Assembly (NCBI RefSeq): GCF_013778505.1
Contig: NZ_JAAOWU010000003.1
Span: 372,001-436,000, forward strand
Direction: 5' to 3'
Source of the DNA: Pseudomonas sivasensis
GTDB lineage: Bacteria; Pseudomonadota; Gammaproteobacteria; Pseudomonadales; Pseudomonadaceae
Length of the DNA: 64,000 bases
The translations under genes were made by a program, and so were the position numbers. Positions 52,679 to 61,015 of this stretch are shown here, in pieces (the first letter of the stretch is position 1; each line of letters begins with the position of its first letter). The notes under the pieces were generated by a model. The model saw only the letters and a list, made by a program, of their open reading frames with translations, made no database searches and was not told the origin of the DNA.

Positions 52679-54121
52679 ATGACCGAAGTAGAAGTAAAGA
52701 AAACACAAGAAAGCCTGCAAGATCGCTTGGCTCAAGTCATTGAGCTGCTGCAGCGCCAGCGCGTGGTCGAAGACCTTACGCATCGCCAGGAAGGTCCAAA
52801 CCACGACCGCGTCGAAAACCTGGTTCACCGGCAAAACCTCGTCGAATTGCAGCGCAAGCTCGATGATCTGCACTCCGCCGACGTTGCCTACATTCTGGAA
52901 GCCTTGCCGCTCGATGATCGACTGACCCTCTGGCAGTTGGTCAAGGCCGACCGCGACGGCGACATCCTGCTCGAAGTATCCGATTCTGTTCGTGAAACCC
53001 TGATCGCCGACATGGACGATCACGAGCTCCTGGCTGCGGCCAGGGAAATGGACGCCGACGAACTGGCTGACCTGGCCCCTGAGCTGCCCCGTGATGTTGT
53101 CCATGAGCTGATGGAGGCACTCGACGGCCAACAGCGTGAGCGCGTGCGCTCCGCGTTGTCCTATGACGAGGACCAGGTCGGCGCGCTGATGGACTTCGAG
53201 ATGGTCACCATCCGAGAGGATGTCAGCCTTGAAGTGGTGTTGCGTTACCTGCGTCGTTTGAAAGAGCTGCCGAGTCATACCGACAAACTGTTCGTGGTTG
53301 ACTACGAAGGCATTCTCAAGGGCGTGCTGCCGATCAAGCGGCTGCTGGTCAACGATCCTGAAAAAAGGGTTGCTGACCTGATGGCTAGCGATACCGTCAG
53401 TTTTCATCCGGACGAAGACGCCTACGACGCGGCGCAGGCTTTTGAGCGCTACGACTTGATCTCGGCGCCCGTGGTCGACAAGAACGGCAAGCTGATCGGT
53501 CGTCTGACCATCGACGAAATCGTCGACCTTATTCGTGAAGAGAGTGAAACCGAAGTCCTCAACATGGCGGGTTTGCGTGAAGAGGAAGATATTTTTGCGT
53601 CGGTCTGGCGTTCGCTGCATAACCGCTGGGCCTGGCTGGCGGTGAACCTGATCACGGCATTTATAGCCTCTCGTGTGATTGGGCTTTTTGAGGGGTCTAT
53701 CGAAAAACTGGTGGCTTTGGCTGCGTTGATGCCGATTGTGGCAGGAATTGGCGGTAACTCCGGTAATCAGACCATTACTATGATCGTACGCGCGATGGCG
53801 CTGGATCAGGTGAGTACCGCCAACTCTTCGCGCCTGCTGCGCAAGGAGCTGGCAGTGGGTCTGATCAACGGCCTGGTATGGGGTGGTGTGATTGGTCTGG
53901 TGGCTTACTTGCTCTATGGCAGCTGGTCGCTGGGGGTGGTGATGACCGCCGCTATGACGCTCAACTTGCTCCTGGCAGCGCTAATGGGTGTGCTGATCCC
54001 CATGACGCTGGCGCGCCTCGGCCGAGATCCAGCCATGGGCGCCAGCGTGATGATCACCGCCATGACCGACAGTGGCGGCTTCTTTATCTTCCTGGGTCTG
54101 GCGACGATCTTCCTGCTCTGA
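52679..54121 (+). CDS. mgtE: MgtE magnesium transporter
   Basis: 480 residues. The cytosolic MgtE N domain covers about residues 30-150 (VAYILEALPLDDRLTLWQLV, ELPRDVVHELMEAL). A CBS pair follows at about 160-280 (VVDYEGILKGVLPIKRLLV, LISAPVVDKNGKLIGRLTID), then five C-terminal membrane helices with the conserved PIVAGIGGNSGNQT loop. The Mg2+-gated channel is regulated by Mg2+ binding between the N/CBS domains. The ATG at 52679 was chosen by family N-terminus. Confidence 0.95.
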   Translation: MTEVEVKKTQESLQDRLAQVIELLQRQRVVEDLTHRQEGPNHDRVENLVHRQNLVELQRKLDDLHSADVAYILEALPLDDRLTLWQLVKADRDGDILLEVSDSVRETLIADMDDHELLAAAREMDADELADLAPELPRDVVHELMEALDGQQRERVRSALSYDEDQVGALMDFEMVTIREDVSLEVVLRYLRRLKELPSHTDKLFVVDYEGILKGVLPIKRLLVNDPEKRVADLMASDTVSFHPDEDAYDAAQAFERYDLISAPVVDKNGKLIGRLTIDEIVDLIREESETEVLNMAGLREEEDIFASVWRSLHNRWAWLAVNLITAFIASRVIGLFEGSIEKLVALAALMPIVAGIGGNSGNQTITMIVRAMALDQVSTANSSRLLRKELAVGLINGLVWGGVIGLVAYLLYGSWSLGVVMTAAMTLNLLLAALMGVLIPMTLARLGRDPAMGASVMITAMTDSGGFFIFLGLATIFLL

Positions 54122-54181
54122 TCCCTTCCGACGGTGGGGGCAAATTTGCCCCCCAGCCTCGCATTACCTTTCTAAATTCCA

Positions 54182-54209
54182 GGCAAAAAAAAGCCAGCAC
54201 ATGGCTGGC
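54182..54209 (-). terminator. Terminator of amrZ (minus strand)
   Basis: On the minus strand GCCAGCCATGTGCTGGC forms a 6-bp stem followed by eight T. It lies 20 bases after the amrZ stop. Confidence 0.8.
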
Positions 54210-54228
54210 CTCGGCTTTCAGTTGCAGA

Positions 54229-54555
54229 TCAATTGGCTTCTGCGGCCGCCTCTACGTCGTGCGCGATAAGCGAGACGAGGGCATTTTGCTGGCGATGGGA
54301 GAGCTGACGAAAACGCTGCAGCAGTTCGCGTTCATGCAGTGACAGCTCAGGACTATCCAGGCGCATGCTCAACTCGTCACCTAGTGCGCCTTCCTGAATA
54401 AGGCTCTGTTCCAGGCGCGCGATGATTTCGGAGTTCATGCTGCGGTGATGATTGCGAGCCACCTCGGCAATGCGTTCCCGCATTCCGTCTGGCAGACGTA
54501 CGACGAACTTGTCAGCCGTACGGCTGGAATAAATTGCCTGTTTCAATGGGCGCAT
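54229..54555 (-). CDS. amrZ: AmrZ ribbon-helix-helix regulator
   Basis: 108-residue Arc/MetJ-type regulator. It is nearly identical along its length to the P. aeruginosa AmrZ I recall, with the beta-strand [20 protein letters not shown] and helices [15 protein letters not shown] and [20 protein letters not shown]. AmrZ controls alginate, motility, biofilm and c-di-GMP genes. It lies convergent with mgtE. The ATG at 54555 starts the conserved MRPLKQA. Confidence 0.93.
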   Translation of the reverse strand: MRPLKQAIYSSRTADKFVVRLPDGMRERIAEVARNHHRSMNSEIIARLEQSLIQEGALGDELSMRLDSPELSLHERELLQRFRQLSHRQQNALVSLIAHDVEAAAEAN

Positions 54556-54944
54556 ATATTTAACCGGTTAGTTCAGGGGAGCGGTTTTTGGAATTGGCCG
54601 CAAGCGATGAGAGTTAAGACAAGACTCACGACCAAAGTTCAACCCGAATTGCAAAGAGGCCGCATCATGCCTCAGATTTGCCAGTTCCTTGGCGTCAATT
54701 CTGTGACAAATATTGAACTGCCTAAAGGCTTTATGCCAGCACTGATTTGCATTTTTGCGGACTGGTTGGAAAACTTTTCTGCGAGAGGGGCGCTTGACGA
54801 TCTTCCCGTAGAACGGGCCGCAACGGGGCATTCGGGCGGCACATCGTATAGCAAAGTGGCCTTTTGCCCCTGTCTTTAAGACTAGTGGCAATTTGCCGAT
54901 TTACTAGGGCGAGGCGACATAAGGTAGGACGAAGGGGGAGGGGG
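54556..54944. other. amrZ upstream region, no gene seen
   Basis: 389 bases between amrZ and a small minus-strand gene. Overlapping short frames exist on both strands, without ribosome sites or recognisable products. It probably holds the amrZ promoter and, as AmrZ is autoregulated elsewhere, its operator; I cannot point to it. Confidence 0.4.
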
Positions 54945-55124
54945 TCAGCGCAAAACCGGGTCGAATTTGATGCGGCGACCCATAACAAGGGTCAGCAGTA
55001 GAATGCAGGCGCAGACACCGCTCGCAATCAGTGCGTTGAGTTGAGTGTCCTGGGACTCGGCACCCAAGCCGTAGATGCCAGTGACAGTGGTCAGGCACAG
55101 AAAAAGCCAGGCAGTTTTGGTCAT
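54945..55124 (-). CDS. Small two-helix membrane protein
   Basis: 59 residues, beginning MTKTAWLFLCLTTVTGIYGL and ending MGRRIKFDPVLR. Two hydrophobic segments (about 5-20 and 30-48) are separated by a polar turn (GAESQDTQLN). AAGG lies 12 bases upstream of the ATG, and base composition and codon use are core-like. I do not recognise a named family. It follows the 75-residue gene by 11 bases on the same strand, so the two form a pair. Confidence 0.65.
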   Translation of the reverse strand: MTKTAWLFLCLTTVTGIYGLGAESQDTQLNALIASGVCACILLLTLVMGRRIKFDPVLR

Positions 55125-55135
55125 GAGCGGTTACC

Positions 55136-55363
55136 TTAAAAAACCCAGTGTTCGGAGGCCGGGGCGGCCTGAGTGCCTTGAGTCAAGCGTACCGGGGATT
55201 GCGCGTTCGGCGTCATGACTGCCAGCTGCGGGCGTTGTTGCAAGTGGTGCGGAACAGCCTGGCTGATCTGTGCTGGGTCATTATCGCCCGCCGACTGAAA
55301 ATGGAATGTGACCAGCGTAGCCAGAGCGATGGCGTTAAGGGTTAACAAAAGGGCACTGTTCAT
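55136..55363 (-). CDS. Small secreted or anchored protein of unknown function
   Basis: 75 residues. The N-terminal hydrophobic stretch (MNSALLLTLNAIALATLVTF) is a signal or anchor. A Gln/Pro-rich periplasmic tail follows (HHLQQRPQLAVMTPNAQSPV). The ATG at 55363 is nine bases after GGAG; an ATG two codons earlier (55369) is only three bases from it and is less favoured. Upstream partner of the 59-residue membrane protein gene. Confidence 0.65.
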   Translation of the reverse strand: MNSALLLTLNAIALATLVTFHFQSAGDNDPAQISQAVPHHLQQRPQLAVMTPNAQSPVRLTQGTQAAPASEHWVF

Positions 55364-55689
55364 GGTCATGTTCTCCGCTTAACGCCGTGGCTGAAGGGGT
55401 GGTATGGGAGAAGTATTGCAGGTGTCGTGCCAATCTATTAATTCAATAAAATCAATTGTTTAGGTATTGATAAAGATGTCAAAGACTTGCAATTTGCAAT
55501 GCTGGCATTTTGGGGGAGTGCATTTTGCACGATTAGCCTGAGTGCCCGTATTTGCGGGTCGAAACCGCAACCTCCGGGGCGCGGATCCTCCTACACTCAA
55601 AAAGCCCACGGACGACATGACAAAACCTAACTCGGCCGTTAACATGCACGCCGTCCGTCGCAATGCCCTTGGCCCGACGGCTGTCATTT
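55364..55689. other. Region before tRNA-Arg(CCT)
   Basis: About 320 bases without a gene. A short dyad GTGCATTTTGCAC is near 55518-55530. The tRNA promoter must lie in the last 80 bases. No phage-like sequence is seen on this side of the tRNA. Confidence 0.4.
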
Positions 55690-55766
55690 GTCCCAGTAGC
55701 TCAATTGGATAGAGCATCCCCCTCCTAAGGGGAAGGTTGGCAGTTCGAACCTGCCCTGGGACACCA
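55690..55766 (+). tRNA. tRNA-Arg (CCT), island attachment site
   Basis: 77 bases with encoded CCA. The acceptor GTCCCAG pairs with CTGGGAC, and the anticodon loop CTCCTAA gives CCT. The T-arm is GGCAGTTCGAACCTGCC. Mobile genes start within 130 bases of its 3' end, so its 3' half is the probable attL of the island. The matching attR would lie beyond the window. Confidence 0.95.
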
Positions 55767-55887
55767 TATATTTCGGGGCTTCGCACAATATTGTCGTTTT
55801 TCCATTTTGCGCTGTGGGTGCAGGATGGGTGCAGTTTGAGAATGCCGGTACTGTTTTCCGGCTCGTTCATCATGGAGGAGCCAGTTC

Positions 55888-56811
55888 ATGGCGTTGTTCG
55901 ATATTTTCTCAAAGCGCCAAAAGAAACTTCGAGGCGAAGTGTCAGACGTTTACCAATACGATCAGTTACCACATCCTCTGCGTGTTCAGATAGTGCACGT
56001 GATGTGCGACGCTTTGGGCCGTCCAGGGGACTTTGTTCAAGTAGATTGCTGGAGATCTATTTCCGATGCGCTTTGCAGGGAATACGGAATGTTCTCTTTG
56101 CCCACGGCTAAAAAAGGCGGGCAGCGGCGCCTCTTTGAAGAAGTCGCTGACTTCCTTTTGCAAACTGATGACCTGGAGCAGGCGTTAGACGTCGTCGAAC
56201 TTTGCTTCCGCGCTGTCGACACAGTGAGTCGTAACTTCACGTTCATGGGGCGGCACGAGGCGAATCAAATCGCTGATAAGGCAATCGACGAACTGAATCA
56301 ACGGTTCAAGGAGCATGCATTTGGCTATCAATTCGTAAACGGTGAAATTTTACGGGTTGACTCGCAGTTATTGCACGCTGAGGTGGTAAAGCCAGCACTT
56401 AGGCTTTTGGAGAGTAAATTCTACGCCGGGCCACAAGAGGAATTCTTGAAGGCCCACGAGCATTACCGGCACGGAAACTCTAAGGAGGCACTGAACGAGT
56501 GCTTGAAATCCTTCGAAAGCCTAATGAAAGCCATCTGTGTGAAGCGAGGCTGGACTGTCTCTGGCAAGGAAACTGCAAGCTCGCTGATCAAGGTTTGTAT
56601 GGAAAATGGTTTGATCCCTGCCTTTTGGCAAACTCAATTTACATCTCTCAAAAGCTTGCTTGAGGCCGCGGTGCCTACCGGGCGAAATAATCTTGCCGGT
56701 CACGGGCAGGGAGCTGAACCAACTGTCGTTCCAGATTACCTCGTGGCCTACATGCTTCATATGACTGGAGCCTGCTTGGTATTTTTAGCGACAGCCGAAC
56801 AGCGTCTGTAA
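55888..56811 (+). CDS. STM4504/CBY_0614-like protein with AbiJ-type N-terminus and HEPN/Abi_C-like end
   Basis: 307 residues, soluble. The N-terminal region (about 1-100: MALFDIFSKRQKKLRGE, QLPHPLRVQIVHVMCDALG) resembles the AbiJ N-terminal type 4 domain. The C-terminal half carries CLKSFESLMKAICVKRGW and the motif GRNNLAGHG (Arg266, Asn267, His272), the R-N-x-x-x-G-H-G pattern of Abi_C/HEPN RNases. GGAGGA lies eight bases before the ATG. First gene inside the tRNA-Arg island, the usual place for cargo. A role in phage defence is inferred from the domains and position. Confidence 0.72.
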   Translation: MALFDIFSKRQKKLRGEVSDVYQYDQLPHPLRVQIVHVMCDALGRPGDFVQVDCWRSISDALCREYGMFSLPTAKKGGQRRLFEEVADFLLQTDDLEQALDVVELCFRAVDTVSRNFTFMGRHEANQIADKAIDELNQRFKEHAFGYQFVNGEILRVDSQLLHAEVVKPALRLLESKFYAGPQEEFLKAHEHYRHGNSKEALNECLKSFESLMKAICVKRGWTVSGKETASSLIKVCMENGLIPAFWQTQFTSLKSLLEAAVPTGRNNLAGHGQGAEPTVVPDYLVAYMLHMTGACLVFLATAEQRL

Positions 56812-57120
56812 GCTTTAAACTCCGCTGTCTCTGGTTCGCAAAACGGTTGTAGCAGAAGAATCTGCATGCCTTGCCGTGGCCCGAATGCCCAATCCAGCCT
56901 CCCCAGAAGTTCCTTGACCCGTTTGTGCATGCTCAAACAGGGACGGCGTTGGGGTTGCTGTTTGCTTTTTTTTTCTGCGCAGCAGGCCCACCATCGCGAA
57001 GCGATGTGTAGTGGGTTACACGTTGCTGCCTTCAGTTTGTTCAAACTGGGGGGTTGCAATGGGTGGTGCTCCAAGCGCTTAACTGACTGATAAGGCAGTT
57101 AAAGGCGACGGAGAAGCGCT
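56812..57120. other. Mob upstream region with nested inverted repeats (candidate oriT)
   Basis: 309-base gap. Near its end TTAACTG (57079-57085) is inverted at CAGTTAA (57096-57102), and an outer pair AGCGCTT (57074-57080) / AAGCGCT (57114-57120) abuts the relaxase ATG. MobV-type relaxases often act at an oriT just upstream of their gene, so this is the best oriT candidate. It may equally fold in the mRNA around the GGAG ribosome site. Confidence 0.4.
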
Positions 57121-58134
57121 ATGGCTTACGCAATTATCAGGGCGAAGAAACTCAAGAGCATGGGGGCGGTGTCGAGGTCGGCACAGCACACGTTCAGGAT
57201 GCAGCCCACCCCGAATGCAGATCCCGCACTCACCGGACGAAACCGAACGGTGGGGGCCAAAGGATCGGATCAGATACTCGCTGCCCTGGTGCGCACGCTG
57301 CCGACGAAAAGGCGCAAGGATGCGGTGCTCGTGATTGAGTACCTGGTCACCGCGTCCCCTGAAGCTTTCAAGCGTCACGGCGGGCGTTTGGATGATATGG
57401 GGGACGGTTATTTTGCCGATGCGTTGAAGTGGCTGAAGACGCGCCACGGTGCAGAGAATGTCCTCAGCGCGACCGTTCACCTGGATGAATCAACGCCGCA
57501 TATGGTCGTTTACGTTGTGCCGATGACGGCAGACATGCGGCTGTCGTGCCGTGACTTCCTCGGCGGGCCTGAGAAACTCAGAGCGATGCAAACCAGTTTC
57601 CATGCCGAGGTTGGGGCGCTGCGTCGCCTGGAGCGCGGCGTGGAGGGTTCCAAGGCGAAACATGAGGCGGTGTCGGCGTTCTACTCAACCATGGCAACAG
57701 CAGGCGAAGCGCCGGTGCTGAAGCCTCGCGACTATGCGGCGGCGGCTATCGGCGTGAAGACTGAAGCCTGGCAGCGAGCCGAAGCCGTGGCCAGCGCCAA
57801 TGCCCAGGGCGCAGCTCGTCACGCGCGTTCAAAACAGGCAGTGCTGTCGCGTGCGAGGGCCGTGAAAAAAGCAGCGGCCCAGGTGGAATATCGCCAGCAA
57901 GAAATAGAACGGCGGGAGCAACAGCTGCGCAACAGAGAAGTGGATCTGGATCGGCGCTCCAGGGCCATTGATGGCCTGGTGAACCAGGTCAGTGAGGCGG
58001 AGCTGGCAGCGGTTGTGCTCGCTGCTGAAAAGTCCGCCCTAGAGCATCGTCTAAAAATGCTTGAAGGGAGTCAGGCCAATGACAAAGCCCAGGCGCGAAA
58101 GGCTCGCCACAATCAGGAACTCACGCTTGGCTGA
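57121..58134 (+). CDS. MobV/Pre-family relaxase (plasmid mobilisation protein)
   Basis: 337 residues. The N-terminal relaxase domain has the family motif HLDESTPHMVVYVVPM (about residues 120-135), in which the usual HxDExTPHxH metal site shows Val where the last His is normal. The N-terminus MAYAIIRAKKLKSMG and the catalytic RT(V)GAKGSDQI stretch are recognisable. The C-terminal 130 residues are a long basic coiled coil (VEYRQQEIERREQQLRNREV). Such relaxases nick oriT for plasmid mobilisation. Its presence on a satellite-like island is unusual. GGAG lies eight bases upstream of the ATG. Confidence 0.82.
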   Translation: MAYAIIRAKKLKSMGAVSRSAQHTFRMQPTPNADPALTGRNRTVGAKGSDQILAALVRTLPTKRRKDAVLVIEYLVTASPEAFKRHGGRLDDMGDGYFADALKWLKTRHGAENVLSATVHLDESTPHMVVYVVPMTADMRLSCRDFLGGPEKLRAMQTSFHAEVGALRRLERGVEGSKAKHEAVSAFYSTMATAGEAPVLKPRDYAAAAIGVKTEAWQRAEAVASANAQGAARHARSKQAVLSRARAVKKAAAQVEYRQQEIERREQQLRNREVDLDRRSRAIDGLVNQVSEAELAAVVLAAEKSALEHRLKMLEGSQANDKAQARKARHNQELTLG

Positions 58135-58820
58135 GCGCACTGCCTAACCTCTAATGCAGAAAACGACAAACCCCGCACTGGGCGGGGTCGGTCGTTTGCA
58201 GGCTGGCTGACGTTGCCCCGAGAGAATTCAACAACGCCAGGCAGCGTGAGGCGAGTATATCTGGTCACATAAGGCCGATAGCGAAAAAAACGGCAGCGAA
58301 AATAAAACTTCCTGAAAAAGCACTTATCCCCCTCCCGCCGACGGGCTTCGTGTGTGTTTTTTTTGCAAACACAGATGTAGTGCAAACCATCCTCCAGCCC
58401 AGGCGGGCCGTGGGGCTTCCCAGGCAATCGCCCTTTTCATTTTGTGCAAAGTTTTGCAAAGAAATGCAAAACCATTGCACAGGCAATGCGCCATTCCTGA
58501 CGGTGTTTCAAGTCACCAAACCCAATGGCAATAGGGGTGCGGCGGAGTTTTCTCAAAGTGAACGGCTTGTTTTTTTTGGTTGCATTCGTGATGCGATGGG
58601 AGCGAATTGAAAGCGTGCAGGCCATATGGAACAAGGCTTTCAGCCCAGTTTGCGGGGTTTTGTCGATTGCATGTCCCTTCGTGCGAGCGCCTGCGGTGGT
58701 GCAATCGAAAACACAGCTTTCGCCCATTTGAGGGAGGGTCTGAAAACAGCTTTTTTGAGAGTCGCCGGAACTGGCAGGCCTTACGGGTGAGGCGGCAAAG
58801 CGAAGGGGGAGTTAGGCCGT
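58135..58820. other. Gene-free island region with helically phased TGCAAA repeats
   Basis: 686 bases with no supported gene. TGCAAA occurs at 58364, 58381, 58445, 58455 and 58465, the last three exactly 10 bases apart, with TTGCA continuing the phase at 58475. A G+C-rich hairpin-like stretch (CCCGCACTGGGCGGGGT, about 58170-58187) follows the mob gene and could terminate it. The repeats look like protein-binding iterons. Confidence 0.5.
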
Positions 58821-59024
58821 TTACACGGCCTTAACTGGGCACCACTCAGCAGGATTTTCCTGCCAGGCAATGATTGCTGACTCACGCCATCCGACACGCC
58901 CTGGTGAGATGCGGACAGGTCTGGGGAACTGTCCGCTTTTCATCAGTCGCCAGAGAGTGGTTCGAGAAAGGGAGGTGACATCGAGCACGTCCCTTTCCCG
59001 CATGAAACGATCCAGCTTGCTCAC
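58821..59024 (-). CDS. alpA: AlpA-family excisionase/transcriptional regulator
   Basis: 67 residues. GTG start with AGGAG six bases upstream. The MerR-like AlpA helix-turn-helix is clear (RERDVLDVTSLSRTTLWRLM, KSGQFPRPVRISPGRVGWRE). AlpA/Vis-type proteins regulate integrase genes and excision in P4-like elements. It is the last gene of the minus-strand run after the capsid gene. Confidence 0.88.
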   Translation of the reverse strand: MSKLDRFMRERDVLDVTSLSRTTLWRLMKSGQFPRPVRISPGRVGWRESAIIAWQENPAEWCPVKAV

Positions 59025-59082
59025 GTTGGGCTCCTACGATCTGAGCCTATGCGAGACTCCTAAACTGACTGGTCGCTGAATC

Positions 59083-59808
59083 TCAGGACGCGGCGATTGT
59101 GCGCTTAAGTTTCAGAAGGGCAGCAGTGTTATCTACGGCTGCTTCTTTCGGTACAGCAGGCGGCATCGCTGCCAGTGTTGGAGCCTGTGTTTCTTTCTCG
59201 GCCCCATCAAATAACTGTTCAAGTTTTTTCCCGAGAGCAATCCAGGTGAGTTCTTGAATTTTCATTTGTCGTTCGTGCTGGCTGTTACAGCGAGAGAGCA
59301 CCACATCATGCTCGGCAAGACTTTTTAGCATTACGGCGTGGGATAATGTGAACAGCTCCAACAGAATTTCGAGAGTGCCACCCTGCTTTAGCGCCTGCTC
59401 TAACAGATCCTGTTGAAATAGTTTGTTGATCGAACTTGGAACGCCCACCAACTTTAAGCGCGCCTCGGCTACCTGAATAATTAAGCTGTTTGGAATACCG
59501 GCTCGCGCTTCGGCGGTGAAGCGCAATTCCTGAGCGTCCTTCCTGAGCTGAGCACTACGTTCAATTTCGTCATTGATTTTGCTCTGCTCGATGGTGCCTG
59601 ACTTGCCCTGGGCATTCCAAGAGGCGTCCGTGCGGTTGGCCTGACCTTCAAGTTCGGCGGCTTTCTGTGTGAGTCGTTGGTTTTCTTGCATTACCTCGAT
59701 GTATCGATTTTGCAGAGCGATGTAAGCGTCTCTGTTGACCTCGAAGTTAGCCAGGCTCTGCTGTAGTTCGGGGCTCAATTTTTCTCGGTCAATGGTGGCG
59801 AGTTGCAT
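59083..59808 (-). CDS. Coiled-coil protein next to the capsid gene (possible scaffold or Psu-like protein)
   Basis: 241 residues, helical. A coiled coil covers about residues 10-100 (SLANFEVNRDAYIALQNRYI, AELEGQANRTDASW). Then a conserved-looking helical core (AGIPNSLIIQVAEARLKLVG, FQQDLLEQALKQGGTLEILL) and a Pro/Ala-rich tail follow. AAGGA lies eight bases before the ATG. It is directly downstream of the capsid gene. I do not recognise it; size, helicity and place recall P4 Psu or a capsid scaffold, but this is a guess. Confidence 0.72.
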   Translation of the reverse strand: MQLATIDREKLSPELQQSLANFEVNRDAYIALQNRYIEVMQENQRLTQKAAELEGQANRTDASWNAQGKSGTIEQSKINDEIERSAQLRKDAQELRFTAEARAGIPNSLIIQVAEARLKLVGVPSSINKLFQQDLLEQALKQGGTLEILLELFTLSHAVMLKSLAEHDVVLSRCNSQHERQMKIQELTWIALGKKLEQLFDGAEKETQAPTLAAMPPAVPKEAAVDNTAALLKLKRTIAAS

Positions 59809-59863
59809 TGCGTTAATCCTTACTCAGTTAGATTATGTTGTTTGCGTCCTGGTGCGAGGCTTA

Positions 59864-60871
59864 TCACACCAGTTCTACGTTCTCAGCCATGGCGAGTTTC
59901 CCAAACTGCTCAACTACATAGCCTTCGTTCCGGCTGTTGTAATCTTCGACGCGGTTACGCTTCGAATTTTCCAGCATGATTACGCGCCAGCTGGATTCTT
60001 GGAAGTAGATCGACAGATTGTCCCAGCTGGTGACCAGTACGGCGTTCACCGGGAAGTACGGCACGCTGAAACTCGGTACGCCGCCATAGGTGCTCACGAC
60101 CTGCGCACTTTCTATACGCTCTTTCTCTGTGGGTGTGCCCGCCTGCTTGGCATATAACACGGCCTTGGCGTGAGCCAGCAGGTCAGATCCGATGATCGCG
60201 ATCAGGTCGCCGGCTTCGCGTAAGTTTTCGTCAATCGCTCGCGTTACGTCATATACGAGGGCGTCCAGGTTGGCATAGTCGCCGCCTTCACCCAGGCGAA
60301 TCTTGCCAGCCTCCAGACCCTGACTGAGCACCTGGCCTGGCACCTTCTCACGGGCCTGTTGCAGCCAGCCTTTGTTGACATCTTCGAGCATGGGGAAGGC
60401 TTCAATGTCGGTCTGTGCGGCGGCATGAGTGCCACGAAACCCAACCATCATGCGATCTAAGGCGATTTGCTTTTGCACCGCGTCGGAATAGCGCTTGTGG
60501 AAGTCCGGAAACTTGGCCCAGGCATCAAGTTTAGCGAATGGCAGACTAACATCCGATTCGGTAGGCGACAGTTCGTAAGTATTATTTTCCAAGTTGGAAA
60601 AGTCTTTAACTTCGCGGTCTTTAGTTTTGATGTCAGTTCGGCTGGTTACAGGGCCGGTTACCCCGAACATGACTTTCTCGCCTTTGATCTCACTAACTGG
60701 AACAATGTTGATGCGTTCTAGAAAGTCAGATTTTGCCGTAATATTTTCATTGAGTGATTGGGCTGCACTAGGTTCGACAGCAAATGAACGAGCCCCTTTA
60801 GGGGCTTTGTAGACCTTGGCATATGCCTGCTTTAAGATTGAAAACTTTTCATTGCCGTTATTGCTGCTCAT
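59864..60871 (-). CDS. P2-family major capsid protein (gpN-like)
   Basis: 335 residues, similar in size to P2 gpN (357). Family features are the N-terminal scaffold-cleavage-like region, INIVPVSEIKGEKVMFGVTG, SLPFAKLDAWAKFPDFHKRY, GFRGTHAAAQTDIEAFPMLE, DLIAIIGSDLLAHAKAVLY and GGVPSFSVPYFPVNAVLVTS. No portal, terminase or tail gene is in the island part seen here. It therefore either builds its own shell or mixes with a helper phage capsid. First gene of the minus-strand capsid-coiled-coil-alpA run, divergent from an Ogr/Delta activator. Confidence 0.87.
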   Translation of the reverse strand: MSSNNGNEKFSILKQAYAKVYKAPKGARSFAVEPSAAQSLNENITAKSDFLERINIVPVSEIKGEKVMFGVTGPVTSRTDIKTKDREVKDFSNLENNTYELSPTESDVSLPFAKLDAWAKFPDFHKRYSDAVQKQIALDRMMVGFRGTHAAAQTDIEAFPMLEDVNKGWLQQAREKVPGQVLSQGLEAGKIRLGEGGDYANLDALVYDVTRAIDENLREAGDLIAIIGSDLLAHAKAVLYAKQAGTPTEKERIESAQVVSTYGGVPSFSVPYFPVNAVLVTSWDNLSIYFQESSWRVIMLENSKRNRVEDYNSRNEGYVVEQFGKLAMAENVELV

Positions 60872-60962
60872 GAGGGCTCTCTATTGACGGAGTTGAAGTG
60901 CGGGTAGGTTGCTTGCTTTAATTAGAAACGGTGGTGAGGTTGCACATTATGCTGCTTCTACA

Positions 60963-60976
60963 TGTTAATATTAACA
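60963..60976. promoter_or_regulatory. Perfect 14-bp palindrome between capsid and ogr-like genes
   Basis: TGTTAATATTAACA lies in the A+T-rich 144-bp divergent gap between the capsid gene and the zinc-finger activator gene. It is a candidate operator for a satellite or helper regulator. Confidence 0.55.
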
Positions 60977-61015
60977 CAGTGCAATGTCTTAATACGCTTT
61001 TCAGGGGCTGACTCG

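Noticed and set aside
55460..55873. Minus-strand frame across tRNA-Arg as an integrase remnant
   Set aside because: Its recognisable-looking middle is only the translated tRNA; the rest shows no integrase catalytic residues.
57079..57480. Minus-strand frame opposite the relaxase gene
   Set aside because: It covers the clearly conserved relaxase N-terminus and starts inside it; no domain seen.
58350..58610. 86-codon plus-strand frame over the TGCAAA repeats
   Set aside because: It runs through the repeats and a poly-T stretch, lacks a ribosome site and resembles no known protein.
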